Shown here one piece after another: positions 17,965 to 27,091 of a stretch of 64,000 bases of DNA. The notes under the pieces are model-generated. The model saw nothing but the letters and a program-made list of their open reading frames with translations, was not told the origin of the DNA and searched no databases. The stretch spans positions 558,001 through 622,000 of the forward strand of contig CBDCLG010000020.1 in NCBI GenBank assembly GCA_965218625.1, read 5' to 3'. Source of the DNA: Bin5 sp965218625 (GTDB lineage: Bacteria > Chloroflexota > Anaerolineae > Caldilineales > Caldilineaceae). Position 1 is the first letter of the stretch; every line of letters begins with the position of its first letter. A program made the translations under genes and the position numbers.

Positions 17965-17993
17965 CCGGCGGCCGGCAGCGCGCCGGCCGCCGG
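17965..17993 (+). terminator. Stem-loop after binding-protein gene
   Basis: A 12-bp stem, CCGGCGGCCGGC with GCCGGCCGCCGG, around a 5-nt loop, 23 bp after the stop at 17941. No T-run follows. It resembles the palindrome after the first binding-protein gene and probably gives higher binding-protein than permease expression. Confidence 0.6.
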
Positions 17994-18059
17994 TTACCCC
18001 TCTGAAACGCCGCCCACCCGCTGCGCCCGCGCAACGGACGCGGGCGGTCACAGTTACGC

Positions 18060-18983
18060 ATGAACGTACTGGTTACCGGCGGCAGCGGCAAGATCGGCGG
18101 GTACGTACTGCGCGAGCTTCTGAGCGCCGGTCACACGGTGTCCAACTTCAGCCAGACAGCGCCGTTCGTCGAGCAGGTCCGCCACTTTGACGGCGAGATC
18201 ACCGACCTTGAGCGGATGCAGGAGGCCTGCGCGGGGCAGGACGTCATCGTCCACCTGGCGGCGGTGCCGGGGCCCGGCATCACGACGCCGGAGCGGCTGA
18301 TGTACGTCAACGACCGCGGGACGTTTACGGTGCTGGAAGCCGCGGTGGGCGCAGGCGCGCGCAAGGTGATCTTCGGCTCCTCGAAGGAGGCGATGAATAC
18401 CGACTACCGGCGGCGCGCGACGCGGCCGCGCTACTTCCCGATCGACGAGGAGCACCCGGCCGCGCCGCGCAACGAGTACGGCATCAGCAAGCTGATCAAC
18501 GAGATCATCTGTCAGCGCTTCAGCGAGAGCTACGGTATCCAGACCATCGGCCTGCGTATCAATCACAACTGGTATCTCGACCGGGCCGGCGCATCGGTGG
18601 CCGTGCGATCCGGCTGGAACCGGGAGCGCACGGTCGAGGAGCAGTGGGAGGGGTACAGAAGCTACATTGTCGACCCTGACCGCGGCCGCTCGAACCTATG
18701 GACGGTCACCGATGCGCGCGATGCCGCGCGGGCGTTCAGGCTGGCGGTGGAGAACGAAGAGATCGAACACGAGGTCTTCCTGATCAACGGCGCCGACACC
18801 TGTTCGCTTGAAGAGACGCCGGCCCTCGCCGCCCGCCACTATGCCGACGTGCCTTTGCGCCGGCCGCTGTCCGGCTTCGACAGCTTCGTCTCGACGGCAA
18901 AGGCGCGCCGCCTGCTGGGGTACGAGCCGCGTTACAGCTGGCGGCAGAGCGAATTTCGGGCTTGGATGGAGGAGCAGTCATGA
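18060..18983 (+). CDS. NAD-dependent epimerase/dehydratase (extended SDR)
   Basis: A 307-residue cytoplasmic enzyme. The NAD site is TGGSGKIGGYV (residues 6-16). The catalytic Tyr/Lys is in Y140-GIS-K144, with Ser in FGSSKE (107-108). The family acts on nucleotide sugars, or on free sugars and uronates. Its position between the sugar-binding protein and its permeases suggests first-step conversion of the imported sugar, as with uronate dehydrogenases, but that is inference. Its stop overlaps the ATG of the next permease (ATGA at 18980). No clear ribosome-binding site precedes the ATG at 18060. Confidence 0.85.
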   Translation: MNVLVTGGSGKIGGYVLRELLSAGHTVSNFSQTAPFVEQVRHFDGEITDLERMQEACAGQDVIVHLAAVPGPGITTPERLMYVNDRGTFTVLEAAVGAGARKVIFGSSKEAMNTDYRRRATRPRYFPIDEEHPAAPRNEYGISKLINEIICQRFSESYGIQTIGLRINHNWYLDRAGASVAVRSGWNRERTVEEQWEGYRSYIVDPDRGRSNLWTVTDARDAARAFRLAVENEEIEHEVFLINGADTCSLEETPALAARHYADVPLRRPLSGFDSFVSTAKARRLLGYEPRYSWRQSEFRAWMEEQS

Positions 18984-19912
18984 GCGCAGCCGCGCCCGCC
19001 GCTGGGCAAAGAAGACGCCGGATGTCCCGTTTGCGCCTGCGCGAAGCCATTGACGGGTACATCTGCATCGCGCCGTGGGTGCTGGGCTTCATCATCTTCA
19101 CCGCCTTCCCCATCATCGCCTCATTCGTGCTCTCCTTCAGCCGCTACACGATCCTCGACGCGCCCCACTTTATCGGCCTGGCCAACTACACAAAGATGGT
19201 GAGCGGCGACCCGCTGTTCTGGCAGTCGCTCAAGGTGACGGTTATCTATACCGTCTTGCTGGTGCCGCTGGGAACGGTTGGCGGGTACCTGCTGGCGCTG
19301 CTGCTGAACCAGACGGTCCAGGGGCTTGGCTTCTTCCGCACGGTCTTCTACCTGCCTGTGGTCACGCCGGCGATCGCCACCTCCTACCTGTTTGCCTGGA
19401 TGCTCAACCCGGAGATCGGCCTCGTCAACAACTTTCTGGCCAGCCTCAACATCGAGGGACCGCAGTGGTTCGCCTCGCGCCAGTGGGTGATTCCCAGCTT
19501 CATCGTCATGAGCCTGTGGGGGCTGGGCGGTAACATGATCCTCTATCTGGCCGGCCTGCAGGGCGTGCCGACGGTGCTATACGAAGCGGCGATGCTCGAC
19601 GGCGCCGGCGCGTGGGCAAAATTCCGCAACGTGACCCTGCCCATGACGTCGCCGGTCATCTTTTTCACCTTTCTGACCGGGATGATCGGCACCTTTCAGG
19701 TGTTCACGGGCGCTTATGTCATTACCGAGGGCGGTCCGGCTGACGCTTCTCTCTTTTACATTCTCTATCTCTATCAGAATGCCTGGAACTACCTGAAGAT
19801 GGGCTACGCGGCCGGCCTGGCGTGGGTCCTGTTTGCAATTATATTTGTGCTGACGCTGATCTCGCTGCGCGTTTCGGGACGTTATGTCTACTACGAGGGG
19901 GCGGTTCGGTAG
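18980..19912 (+). CDS. Sugar ABC transporter permease (MalF type)
   Basis: A 310-residue inner-membrane permease with six likely membrane segments, starting at IAPWVLGFIIFTAFPIIASF. The EAA loop is EAAMLDGAGAWAKFRNVTLPM. I chose ATG 18980, which overlaps the epimerase stop and has GGAGGAG 9 nt upstream; ATG 18962 would add six residues. It forms the importer with the permease at 20008 and the binding protein at 16538. A T/G-rich 95-bp gap separates it from its partner. Confidence 0.9.
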   Translation: MSAAAPAAGQRRRRMSRLRLREAIDGYICIAPWVLGFIIFTAFPIIASFVLSFSRYTILDAPHFIGLANYTKMVSGDPLFWQSLKVTVIYTVLLVPLGTVGGYLLALLLNQTVQGLGFFRTVFYLPVVTPAIATSYLFAWMLNPEIGLVNNFLASLNIEGPQWFASRQWVIPSFIVMSLWGLGGNMILYLAGLQGVPTVLYEAAMLDGAGAWAKFRNVTLPMTSPVIFFTFLTGMIGTFQVFTGAYVITEGGPADASLFYILYLYQNAWNYLKMGYAAGLAWVLFAIIFVLTLISLRVSGRYVYYEGAVR

Positions 19913-20007
19913 TGGCTAGTTTCTAGTTTTGAGTTTTTCGTTTTTAGTTGAGGGGGCGTTTTCTTTTGTTTTGGGGGAGTGAGAGCCTGGAGTTTAGCTG
20001 AGGTGCG
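19913..20007 (+). repeat. T/G-rich low-complexity spacer inside permease operon
   Basis: The gap between the paired permeases is made of GTTTCTAGTTTTGAGTTTTT-type words followed by GGGGGCGTTTTCTTTTG, with almost no C. Its composition is unlike everything around it. It resembles the simple TAGTTTTGAG-type intergenic repeats seen in many bacterial genomes. No gene lies inside. Confidence 0.45.
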
Positions 20008-20928
20008 ATGACGATGGCGACGACGACACGAAGCAATGCGGGGAACGGCGGGATAGGCGGCTGGCTGCAGAATATGAGCCGGCGGCGGCTTGTCGGTCAG
20101 GTCCTTGTCTACATCCTGTTGGTCGCGGTCGGCTTCATGCTGGCGGTCCCGTTCCTCTGGCTGGTTTCGAGCTCGTTCAAGACGGAGACGGACGCGTTCC
20201 GCATCCCGCCAAGCTTCATCCCCAGGCCGGTCGAATGGGGGAACTACGCGGCGGGGTTGACCGATTTCCCCTTTGTGCGCTCGACGATCAACACGTTGAT
20301 CATCGTTGTGTGGGTGATGGTGGGGACGGTGCTGAGCGCGAGCCTTGTCGCCTACGGCTTCGCGCGCGTGCGCTTCCCCGGCCGCACGGCGCTCTTCATC
20401 CTCGTGTTGAGCACGATGATGATTCCGACGCACGTCACCTTGATCCCGCAGTATCTGCTGTTTCGCGAGCTGAGATGGCTGGACTCGTTCAAGCCGTTGA
20501 TCGTGCCCCATTTCTTCGGCGGCGGCGCCTTCTATGTCTTCCTGCTGCGGCAGTTCTTCCTGACGATTCCACTGGACTACGACGACGCCGCGCGCATTGA
20601 CGGCTGCGGCACCTTCGGCGTCTTCTTGCGCATCATCCTGCCGCTGTCCAAGCCAGCGCTGGGTACAATGGCGATCTTCACCTTCATGAGCCAGTGGAAC
20701 GCCTTTTTCGAGCCGCTGATCTATCTGAACCGTTTCGAGACGCAGCCGCTGGCGGTGGCGCTGACGACCTGGGTGCAGACGGCGCACGGCAGCACTTCGA
20801 TGCACTACGTCCCATGGGTGGCGATCATGGCGGTTTCGACCCTGATCGCGCTGCCGCCGGTGATGGTCTTCTTCTTCGCCCAGCGGCATTTCATCCAGGG
20901 TGTGGTCGTGAGCGGGATGAAGGGATAG
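20008..20928 (+). CDS. Sugar ABC transporter permease (MalG type)
   Basis: A 306-residue inner-membrane permease. The first membrane segment is VYILLVAVGFMLAVPFLWLV, followed by the typical SSFKTETDAF periplasmic start and the EAA-like loop DDAARIDGCGTFGVFLRIILPLSKP. It ends in QRHFIQGVVVSGMKG, characteristic of this family. It pairs with the permease at 18980. An amidohydrolase gene starts 48 bp downstream, so transport and catabolic genes are probably one transcript. Confidence 0.92.
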   Translation: MTMATTTRSNAGNGGIGGWLQNMSRRRLVGQVLVYILLVAVGFMLAVPFLWLVSSSFKTETDAFRIPPSFIPRPVEWGNYAAGLTDFPFVRSTINTLIIVVWVMVGTVLSASLVAYGFARVRFPGRTALFILVLSTMMIPTHVTLIPQYLLFRELRWLDSFKPLIVPHFFGGGAFYVFLLRQFFLTIPLDYDDAARIDGCGTFGVFLRIILPLSKPALGTMAIFTFMSQWNAFFEPLIYLNRFETQPLAVALTTWVQTAHGSTSMHYVPWVAIMAVSTLIALPPVMVFFFAQRHFIQGVVVSGMKG

Positions 20929-20976
20929 CGGATTGCAGCCAGTACCGACTTCCGAATCAGGAAAGGGCAAACGCCT

Positions 20977-22068
20977 GTGATTATCGACGCACATTTTCAC
21001 ATCTTCCCGCCGCTCGGCCGAGCAACAGCTGAAGAGGACCCGCTGCAGCCGCTGCGGATGAAGTTCTGGCAATATCACATCCGCGACAGCCGCCGCTTCC
21101 GCCGCGTGGCCGATGGCGAGACGGTGCCCGATCCCTTCCTGAATTGGGACTCCGACGACCTCAACGAGATGCCGGACGTCAACTTTCGCCTGGCCGACTT
21201 CGGCCGCGCCGAGATCACCGTGGACGGCGTCGACTACTACATACAGGCCTATCCGCCCAGCCTGATCAACTGCGAGGCGCAGCCCGAACGCATGATCGGC
21301 GAGATGGACCTCGTCGGCGTGGACATGGGCGTTCTGCAGCACGACCACATCTACGGCGCGCTGAACGACTACTACGGCGAGCAGATGCGGCGCTATCCCA
21401 ACCGCTTCATCGGGCTGGCGCAGGTGCGGGAATGGGAGGCGGACCGGCCGGCCGAACACGAACGGCTGGAGCAGGCGGTGCGCGAGCAGGGCAACAAAGG
21501 ACTCTATTTCAGCGTCGAGCCGTTCGCGCTGAGCAACTACGCCGACCACCTCGACGACGCCAAGTTCGAGCCGTTGTGGGATAAGGTGCGCGAACTCGGG
21601 ATTCCCGTCTGGTGGTATCTGCACAGCCGCCAGCGCGACCGGCTCGGCGGCTACATGGAGCACGTGGCAGAGCTCGACCGCTGGGCCGCGGCGCATCCGG
21701 ACATACCCGCGGTGCTCACGCACGGCATCGACCTCTTCGGCATACGCCGCGGCGGGGATGACCGCTACGAGATCCCCGAGGAGATGATGACGCTGCTCAA
21801 GCGCCCCAATATGCACGTCGAGGTGCTGTTCTGCGCGTTCTGGCCGGAGTACCCCTTTCCCGGCGCGCAGGAGATGATCAGGCGGCTGCGCGAGGAGATC
21901 GGCGTCCACAAGCTGATGTGGGGCACCGATATGCCCTACTGCTCCGGCTCGTGGTGCACATACAAGCAGGCGATTGACTACATACGGCTGCATTGCGAGT
22001 TCCTTTCGGCGCAGGAGAAGGCGCTGATCCTGGGCGACAATGCCGCCCGCATGTTTGGTCTTCTATAA
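20977..22068 (+). CDS. Amidohydrolase family 2 protein (metal-dependent TIM-barrel hydrolase)
   Basis: A 363-residue cytoplasmic enzyme starting at GTG 20977. The metal-binding HxH is in the first strand (DAHFHIF, H6/H8). Later ligands are probably His in VLTHGIDLFG and Asp in WGTDMPY near the end. Members include decarboxylases, lactonases and hydrolases such as those acting on 2-pyrone dicarboxylate or sugar lactones. In a sugar operon a lactonase is an attractive guess, fitting an NAD-dependent sugar dehydrogenase at 18060. The long insertion ~20-90 (FWQYHIRDSRRFRRV) is not typical of small family members. Confidence 0.75.
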   Translation: MIIDAHFHIFPPLGRATAEEDPLQPLRMKFWQYHIRDSRRFRRVADGETVPDPFLNWDSDDLNEMPDVNFRLADFGRAEITVDGVDYYIQAYPPSLINCEAQPERMIGEMDLVGVDMGVLQHDHIYGALNDYYGEQMRRYPNRFIGLAQVREWEADRPAEHERLEQAVREQGNKGLYFSVEPFALSNYADHLDDAKFEPLWDKVRELGIPVWWYLHSRQRDRLGGYMEHVAELDRWAAAHPDIPAVLTHGIDLFGIRRGGDDRYEIPEEMMTLLKRPNMHVEVLFCAFWPEYPFPGAQEMIRRLREEIGVHKLMWGTDMPYCSGSWCTYKQAIDYIRLHCEFLSAQEKALILGDNAARMFGLL

Positions 22069-22131
22069 TCTGCGACGGAAATCTGTGACGGACCGCCGGT
22101 TCGACCGGAATCTGAAAATGGAGGCACAAAA

Positions 22132-23019
22132 ATGGCTGTTAAGGTTGGAACAGGACCGGACTCGTGGGGCATCTGGTTCCCGGATGATCCGAAGCAGACC
22201 CCGTGGCATCGCTTTCTGGATGAGGCGGCCGAAGCGGGCTATGAGTGGATCGAGCTGGGCCCGTACGGCTATCTGCCGACCGACGTGCCGACCTTGCGCC
22301 GCGAGCTTGACAGCCGCGGGCTGAAGGTGGCGGGCACGTTCGCGATGGAGAGCCTGGAAAACCCGGAGAAGTGGCCGGAGCTTGAACGGCAGGTGCTGGG
22401 CCAGGGTGAGCTGCTGGTGGAGCTGGGCGCCAAGTTCCTGGTGCTGATCGACGGCATGTATTCGGACCTGATCACGGGCGAGCTGGTAGAGGAGACCGAG
22501 CTGGACAGCGACGGGTGGAAGCGTCTGATCGACACGACGCACAGGGTGGCCGACATCGCCATCGACAAGTTCGGCCTGCAGCTGGTCTTTCACCCGCACG
22601 CCGAGTGTCATGTCGAGTATACCGAGCAGATCGAGAAGTTCATCGAGGATACCGACCCGGAGCGGGTGGGGATTTGCCTGGACGTGGGGCATCATGCCTA
22701 CCGCGGCGGGGACGCGATCGGGTTCATGCGCGATCATCACGAGCGCATCCCCTATCTGCACATCAAGAGCGTCGATCGCGAGGTACAGAAGCAGGTCGAG
22801 GCCTCGGGCGTGACCTTTGCCGAGGCGGTCAAGATGGATATGTTCGTCGAGCCGGAGCTGGGCTGGGTCGACTATCATGCATTTCGCGACGTTCTGCGCG
22901 ATATCGGCTTCGACGGCTGGGCCGTGGTCGAGCAGGACATGTACCCGGCGCCGTTCGACAAGCCCCTGCCGATCGCAGTACGCACGCGCGCCTATTTACG
23001 CGATATCGGAATCGGGTAG
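22132..23019 (+). CDS. Sugar phosphate isomerase/epimerase (IolE-like TIM barrel)
   Basis: A 295-residue xylose-isomerase-like barrel. The N-terminal GTGPDSWGIWF and EIDD-like metal ligands (VGICLDVGHHAYRGGD, IPYLHIKSVD, WAVVEQDM) resemble 2-keto-myo-inositol dehydratase (IolE) and related epimerases. It should act in the cytoplasm on the sugar or cyclitol imported by the preceding ABC system. ATG 22132 has GGAGG 7 nt upstream. The amidohydrolase is 63 bp upstream and a PhyH gene 47 bp downstream, so they probably form one operon. Exact substrate unproven. Confidence 0.8.
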   Translation: MAVKVGTGPDSWGIWFPDDPKQTPWHRFLDEAAEAGYEWIELGPYGYLPTDVPTLRRELDSRGLKVAGTFAMESLENPEKWPELERQVLGQGELLVELGAKFLVLIDGMYSDLITGELVEETELDSDGWKRLIDTTHRVADIAIDKFGLQLVFHPHAECHVEYTEQIEKFIEDTDPERVGICLDVGHHAYRGGDAIGFMRDHHERIPYLHIKSVDREVQKQVEASGVTFAEAVKMDMFVEPELGWVDYHAFRDVLRDIGFDGWAVVEQDMYPAPFDKPLPIAVRTRAYLRDIGIG

Positions 23020-23066
23020 GAGCATCAAGGCTGACGCCGGCGAGCAGCAGCAAGGAGTGGCTGGAA

Positions 23067-23864
23067 ATGTTGACCAAGGAACAGATCGCCCACTTTGAAA
23101 CATTCGGATTTGTCATCCGGCGGCACTGCTTCTCCGCGAGCGAAATGGAGGAGATCAGCCGCGCGTTCGATGATGTGCTGACGGAGGACCGGCTGGGGCA
23201 GCCGTTTGACGGGGCGGCGCGGCAGGGGGTGCTCGGCTTCATCGAGAAAAGGCCGCTGCTGAGCGGGCTGGTCGAGGACGACCGCATCTACCAGCCGCTC
23301 GAACAGCTGCTCGGGCCCGGTTTCGTCTGGATCGGCTCGGACGGCAACCTCTACGTCGGCGACACCGGCTGGCATCCTGACGGCTCGGTCCTTGATTACG
23401 GGCGCATCAAGGTCGCATTGTACCTGGACCCGGTGACAAAGGATACCGGCTGCCTGCGCGTCGTCCCCGGTTCGCACCGGCTGCCGTTGCACGGCGCGCT
23501 CGACCCGCTCAAAGGGCAGCGGCGCGATCCCGATCACCGGCCATTCGGCACCGACGGCAGCGGCGTACCCTGTTTCCCGCTGGAGTCGGAGCCGGGCGAC
23601 GTTGTCTTCTTCAATCAGAACCTGTGGCATGCGGCCTTTGGCGGCAGGACGGGGCGGCGCATGTTCACGATGAATTTCGGCGCGCAGCCGTCAAAGGATA
23701 CGCACATCGAATACCTGAAGCGGACATACGAGGGCAACCTGAGGCACGTAGAGAATATGCAGCACACGCAGTCGGGCCGCATCTACGAAGACGCGTTTCT
23801 CTACAGCGAAAGTCCGCGCATCCAGGGCATGGTGAGCAAGCTGGTGGAGTTGGGATTCAAGTAA
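23067..23864 (+). CDS. Phytanoyl-CoA dioxygenase (PhyH) family protein
   Basis: A 265-residue Fe(II)/2-oxoglutarate oxygenase with H103/D105 in GWHPD, H188 in LWHAAFGG and R197/R198 in GRRMF. The start at 23067 follows AAGGAG. It differs clearly from the array copies in Region 1 (GWHPDGS rather than RWHPDRS). Its place in a sugar-uptake and isomerase operon suggests oxidation or demethylation of the imported compound rather than a lipid substrate, but this is inferred only from context. Confidence 0.9.
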   Translation: MLTKEQIAHFETFGFVIRRHCFSASEMEEISRAFDDVLTEDRLGQPFDGAARQGVLGFIEKRPLLSGLVEDDRIYQPLEQLLGPGFVWIGSDGNLYVGDTGWHPDGSVLDYGRIKVALYLDPVTKDTGCLRVVPGSHRLPLHGALDPLKGQRRDPDHRPFGTDGSGVPCFPLESEPGDVVFFNQNLWHAAFGGRTGRRMFTMNFGAQPSKDTHIEYLKRTYEGNLRHVENMQHTQSGRIYEDAFLYSESPRIQGMVSKLVELGFK

Positions 23865-23932
23865 CGTGGGCAGGCGCCCCTGCGCTGAACGCTTACGTTC
23901 CCGAGTTCGGGGATCACGGAGAGGGGAAGTCC

Positions 23933-24793
23933 ATGCAGGATTCGAGAAGTGCAATTTTGAGCGCGGACCCTTTGCTGAGCCGTTTCGATCCGCTGCCGCG
24001 CATCATTTATCACGACGACTTCAACCGCGGCCTGCGCGGCTGGGTGGAGCTGATCGGCAATTACGAGGACAGCCTGGACAGCATGTTGCCGCAATACGCC
24101 GATATGCGGCCGCCGATGCTGAGCAGCGGCACGCACTGGGACACGGGCACGCATGGCGGCATGCAGGGCACCTATTCGCTCAAGTTGGCGACGCGCCCGC
24201 GGGCCGGCGAAATCAGCGTTTCGATCAAACGCGTGACTTGGCGTCAGCGCGGGCCAATCCGGCTGGAGGCCTACTTCACCTTCAAACCGGAGGCAAGCGA
24301 GCTGCAGCTCTCGGTGGACGACGTGCGCTCGGTCGGCGTGCTGTTCGACCTGCAGGATGAGGAGTACCGCTGGATGCCGCACTGGCGCTATCTCAACGCC
24401 ATGGAGGGCGAGCCGGCGCGCAAGTGGCAGTTCAAACGCAAGCGGGAGCCGTTCCACGACATCGGCGGCCGCAAGGAGACGGTTTCCCACTTTCACCTGG
24501 CCCCCAGCGGCTGGGAAGATGTGCCTGACTCGGGCCAGATTTTGTGCTACAATGAGGTCGCCACCAAGTACAATTGGTACTACCTGCGCATGGATCTTGA
24601 CCTGGCCTCCCGGCAGATCACGCACTTGCAGTGCAACGATCGCATCCACGATGTCAGCGACGTAGGGCCGATGATGATCCCGGCGATGCCCAACCTGGAC
24701 TGCATGCTCAACCTCGCGTTCTGGGTCGAGACGGACGTTGACAAGCGGGCCTTTCTCTACGTCGACTCGGTCCTGCTTTCGGGGGAGTGGTAG
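23933..24793 (+). CDS. Uncharacterised protein, probable beta-sandwich
   Basis: 286 residues with no motif I can assign to an enzyme. The start HDDFNRGLRGWVELIGNY and later stretches (GTYSLKLATRP, LRMDLDLASRQITHLQCND, FLYVDSVLLSGEW) look like a concanavalin- or galactose-binding-like beta-sandwich, which would suit carbohydrate binding. No signal peptide is visible. ATG 23933 follows GAGAGGGG. A small gene begins 2 bp after its stop, so translation of the two is probably coupled. Confidence 0.6.
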   Translation: MQDSRSAILSADPLLSRFDPLPRIIYHDDFNRGLRGWVELIGNYEDSLDSMLPQYADMRPPMLSSGTHWDTGTHGGMQGTYSLKLATRPRAGEISVSIKRVTWRQRGPIRLEAYFTFKPEASELQLSVDDVRSVGVLFDLQDEEYRWMPHWRYLNAMEGEPARKWQFKRKREPFHDIGGRKETVSHFHLAPSGWEDVPDSGQILCYNEVATKYNWYYLRMDLDLASRQITHLQCNDRIHDVSDVGPMMIPAMPNLDCMLNLAFWVETDVDKRAFLYVDSVLLSGEW

Positions 24794-24795
24794 CG

Positions 24796-25128
24796 ATGCT
24801 GCGCGAAAGTTACACAGCAATTGTCGAGCGCAGCGAGGAGTTACGCGGCGACTTTGCCACCGAGCCGTACGAGTGCGGCTGGGCGGGCGAGGCGATCTTC
24901 TTTGTGCGGACATTGGAGCGCGTGGGCAACCTCGAAGACATGACGCTTCACGTCCAGATTTCGGCGGACGGCATCCGCTGGTGTGACGAGGGAACAAGCG
25001 TAACGCTCGGCGGGGCGGAGGTTGTCTATTGCAAAGTGAGTCATTTCGGCAACTGGCTTCGTCTGGCCGGCAGGTTGCCGGACGGCGCCAGCATGAGGGC
25101 GATCATCGCGCTCAGCTTGAAGGCGTAA
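24796..25128 (+). CDS. Small conserved-looking hypothetical protein
   Basis: 110 residues, rich in beta-strand patterns (TLHVQISADGIRWCDEG, VVYCKVSHFGNWLRLAG). This resembles the small discoid-type beta domains often appended to glycosidases, but I cannot name a family. It is coupled to the gene ending at 24793, whose GGGGGAG serves as its ribosome-binding site. Both precede the peptide transporter genes. It may work with the preceding beta-sandwich protein. Confidence 0.55.
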   Translation: MLRESYTAIVERSEELRGDFATEPYECGWAGEAIFFVRTLERVGNLEDMTLHVQISADGIRWCDEGTSVTLGGAEVVYCKVSHFGNWLRLAGRLPDGASMRAIIALSLKA

Positions 25129-25277
25129 CGTTTTACCGTCGTAACGGACATCGAACTCGACGAGGGGGTGAAACCGGAAAGAGATCATTGTGTTGGCGGA
25201 TCATTCGTTTGCTCTGGTCTTTCACACGGCGCACCTTCATGGGCGCGACGTCGCAGCAGTCAAGGAGAAGAGGCAAA

Positions 25278-27047
25278 ATGAAAGCAATCCGAAAATCCAA
25301 GGTAATGGTTGGGCTATTCGTACTCATGGCGCTGGCTGTGACGGCGGCGTGCGCGCCGGCGGCGGGCATGCCGGCCGCAGGCGAGGGCGAAGCCATGGCG
25401 GAATCGACCGCCTACATGCCCTGGTCGCCTGTATGGCGCGAACGGCCGGCGCTGGCGGCGGACACGCCGATGGCAGAGGAGCAAGTGCTGCGCTGGGGGA
25501 CCTACTACAGCCAGCGCTATCCCTTCCCGTTCGAGACATCGGGCGGATACGCGGTCTCGGGCATGCTCAACATGGCCTTCGAGACGCTCTTCTGGATGAA
25601 TGAGGATGGGAGCCTGGAAGGCCGGCTGGCGGAGGGCTTCAGCGCCAGCGAGGACGAGACCGTCTGGACGATCACGATCAAGGAAGGGATCTTGGCCGCG
25701 GACGGTGAACCGTTCACCGCCGAGGACGTGAAGAAGTCGATCGAGCTTCACGCTTCGCCCGACACCGGCTCGCGCGGCACCACCTACGCTCGCTTCATCA
25801 AGGGCTACGACGCCATGCGCGCCGAGGAGAATCCAGCCACCGAGCTGGAGGGCATCACCGTCGTCGACGATCTGACGGTTCAGGTCGAGCTGACGCAGCC
25901 GTTCCGCGACTTCGCCGCCATCCTGTCGCTGCCGCACCGCTTCCTCATGGCGGAAACGTCGCACTACAGCCCGCCGGCCGAGGATGAGACGCCCTGGTTC
26001 GTCGGCCACGGCGCGACCGGTCCCTTCATGATCGCGACCGAACCGAAGTGGGTCGGGCCCAACGAGCCGGAATCCTTCGAGCTTGTGCCCAATCCCAACT
26101 GGCGCGGCGACGCTCCCATCCTCGAAAAGGTCGCGCTCAAGTACTACTCAGACCCGCAAACCGCGCTGATCGCGTATGAGAACAACGAGTACGACGTTTC
26201 CGAGAAATATGGGCCGCTGGAGGCAGCCGAGCTGCTGGAACCGGGCCGTCCGACGAGCACGGAAATGTTCCCGTTCCAGTACGAGGTGAGCCGCAGCTTC
26301 TACATCGCGCGCGATCTGGCGCCGATGGATGACACCAAGGTGCGGCAGGCGCTGGCGCATGCGGTCGACTTCAAGGTGATCGCCGACACGCTGCTGCGCG
26401 GGATGTGGCAGCCGGCCTGCCAGCTGATCCCGATGGGCTGGCCGGGCTTCATCGACGGCGAGTGCCATACACCCGCTTACGATCCGGAGCTGGCCCGCCA
26501 GCTGATCGCCGAATCGAGCTACGGCTCGGTCGAAAACATGCCGCAGATCCGGCTGCACGTGGGTGAAGCCGGCTTTGGCGGCCAGGTCGGCCATCTGACG
26601 CGCATTGCGCAGGCGATGCAGCAGTACTGGAAGCAGAACCTGGGGCTTGAAGTTGTGATCGAGCGCTCGCGCGACGTGTTCCGGGCCAATCCGGAACTGT
26701 ACCAGATCGTGCGCCGCTCCTTTGCAGCGCGCTACCCGGGTCTCTCGGCGGTGTGTGAAAACGCCTCGCCGATGGGAACCTACAACCGCTCGCGCGCCGA
26801 GTCCTGGGGCCCGCCGGACGCCGAAGATCTGTGCATGACAGCCGATTCGACGATGGACCTGGCCGAGGCAATCCCGCTCTATCAGGAGGCCGGGCGTCAG
26901 TTCTTCGCCGACGTGTACAGCATCGGCCACTTCACCGAGCCGGCCTACATGCTCGTCAAGCCATGGGTCAGCGATTGGAACTCTCTCTACGGCAGCCTGG
27001 ACCACGGCGTACGCAATCCGGAGCATCTCTTCATCGCCGCGAAGTAG
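25278..27047 (+). CDS. Peptide/oligosaccharide ABC solute-binding lipoprotein (family 5)
   Basis: A 589-residue extracytoplasmic binding protein of the OppA/DppA class. The signal peptide has basic residues, a hydrophobic core VGLFVLMALAVTAA and lipobox cysteine C25, then a low-complexity linker (GMPAAGEGEAMAE). Family hallmarks include TITIKEGILAADGEPFTAEDVKKSI and VRQALAHAVDFKVI. ATG 25278 follows AAGGAGAAGAGG. It heads a complete importer (25278-31317). Members carry peptides or, quite often, oligosaccharides and plant sugars; the glycosidase genes downstream make a sugar ligand possible. Confidence 0.9.
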   Translation: MKAIRKSKVMVGLFVLMALAVTAACAPAAGMPAAGEGEAMAESTAYMPWSPVWRERPALAADTPMAEEQVLRWGTYYSQRYPFPFETSGGYAVSGMLNMAFETLFWMNEDGSLEGRLAEGFSASEDETVWTITIKEGILAADGEPFTAEDVKKSIELHASPDTGSRGTTYARFIKGYDAMRAEENPATELEGITVVDDLTVQVELTQPFRDFAAILSLPHRFLMAETSHYSPPAEDETPWFVGHGATGPFMIATEPKWVGPNEPESFELVPNPNWRGDAPILEKVALKYYSDPQTALIAYENNEYDVSEKYGPLEAAELLEPGRPTSTEMFPFQYEVSRSFYIARDLAPMDDTKVRQALAHAVDFKVIADTLLRGMWQPACQLIPMGWPGFIDGECHTPAYDPELARQLIAESSYGSVENMPQIRLHVGEAGFGGQVGHLTRIAQAMQQYWKQNLGLEVVIERSRDVFRANPELYQIVRRSFAARYPGLSAVCENASPMGTYNRSRAESWGPPDAEDLCMTADSTMDLAEAIPLYQEAGRQFFADVYSIGHFTEPAYMLVKPWVSDWNSLYGSLDHGVRNPEHLFIAAK

Positions 27048-27091
27048 AAGGTCTGGCGGCGTGAAGTGACCTTGTAAGCGAAGGAAGCGCA

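Noticed and set aside
15485..18091. An 868-codon open frame on the minus strand opposite the sugar ABC genes
   Set aside because: It is Arg/His/Gln-rich with no domains, the usual shadow of high-GC coding DNA on the other strand.
19891..21993. A 700-codon minus-strand open frame opposite permease and amidohydrolase genes
   Set aside because: Same low-complexity shadow composition, and the plus-strand genes have clear families.
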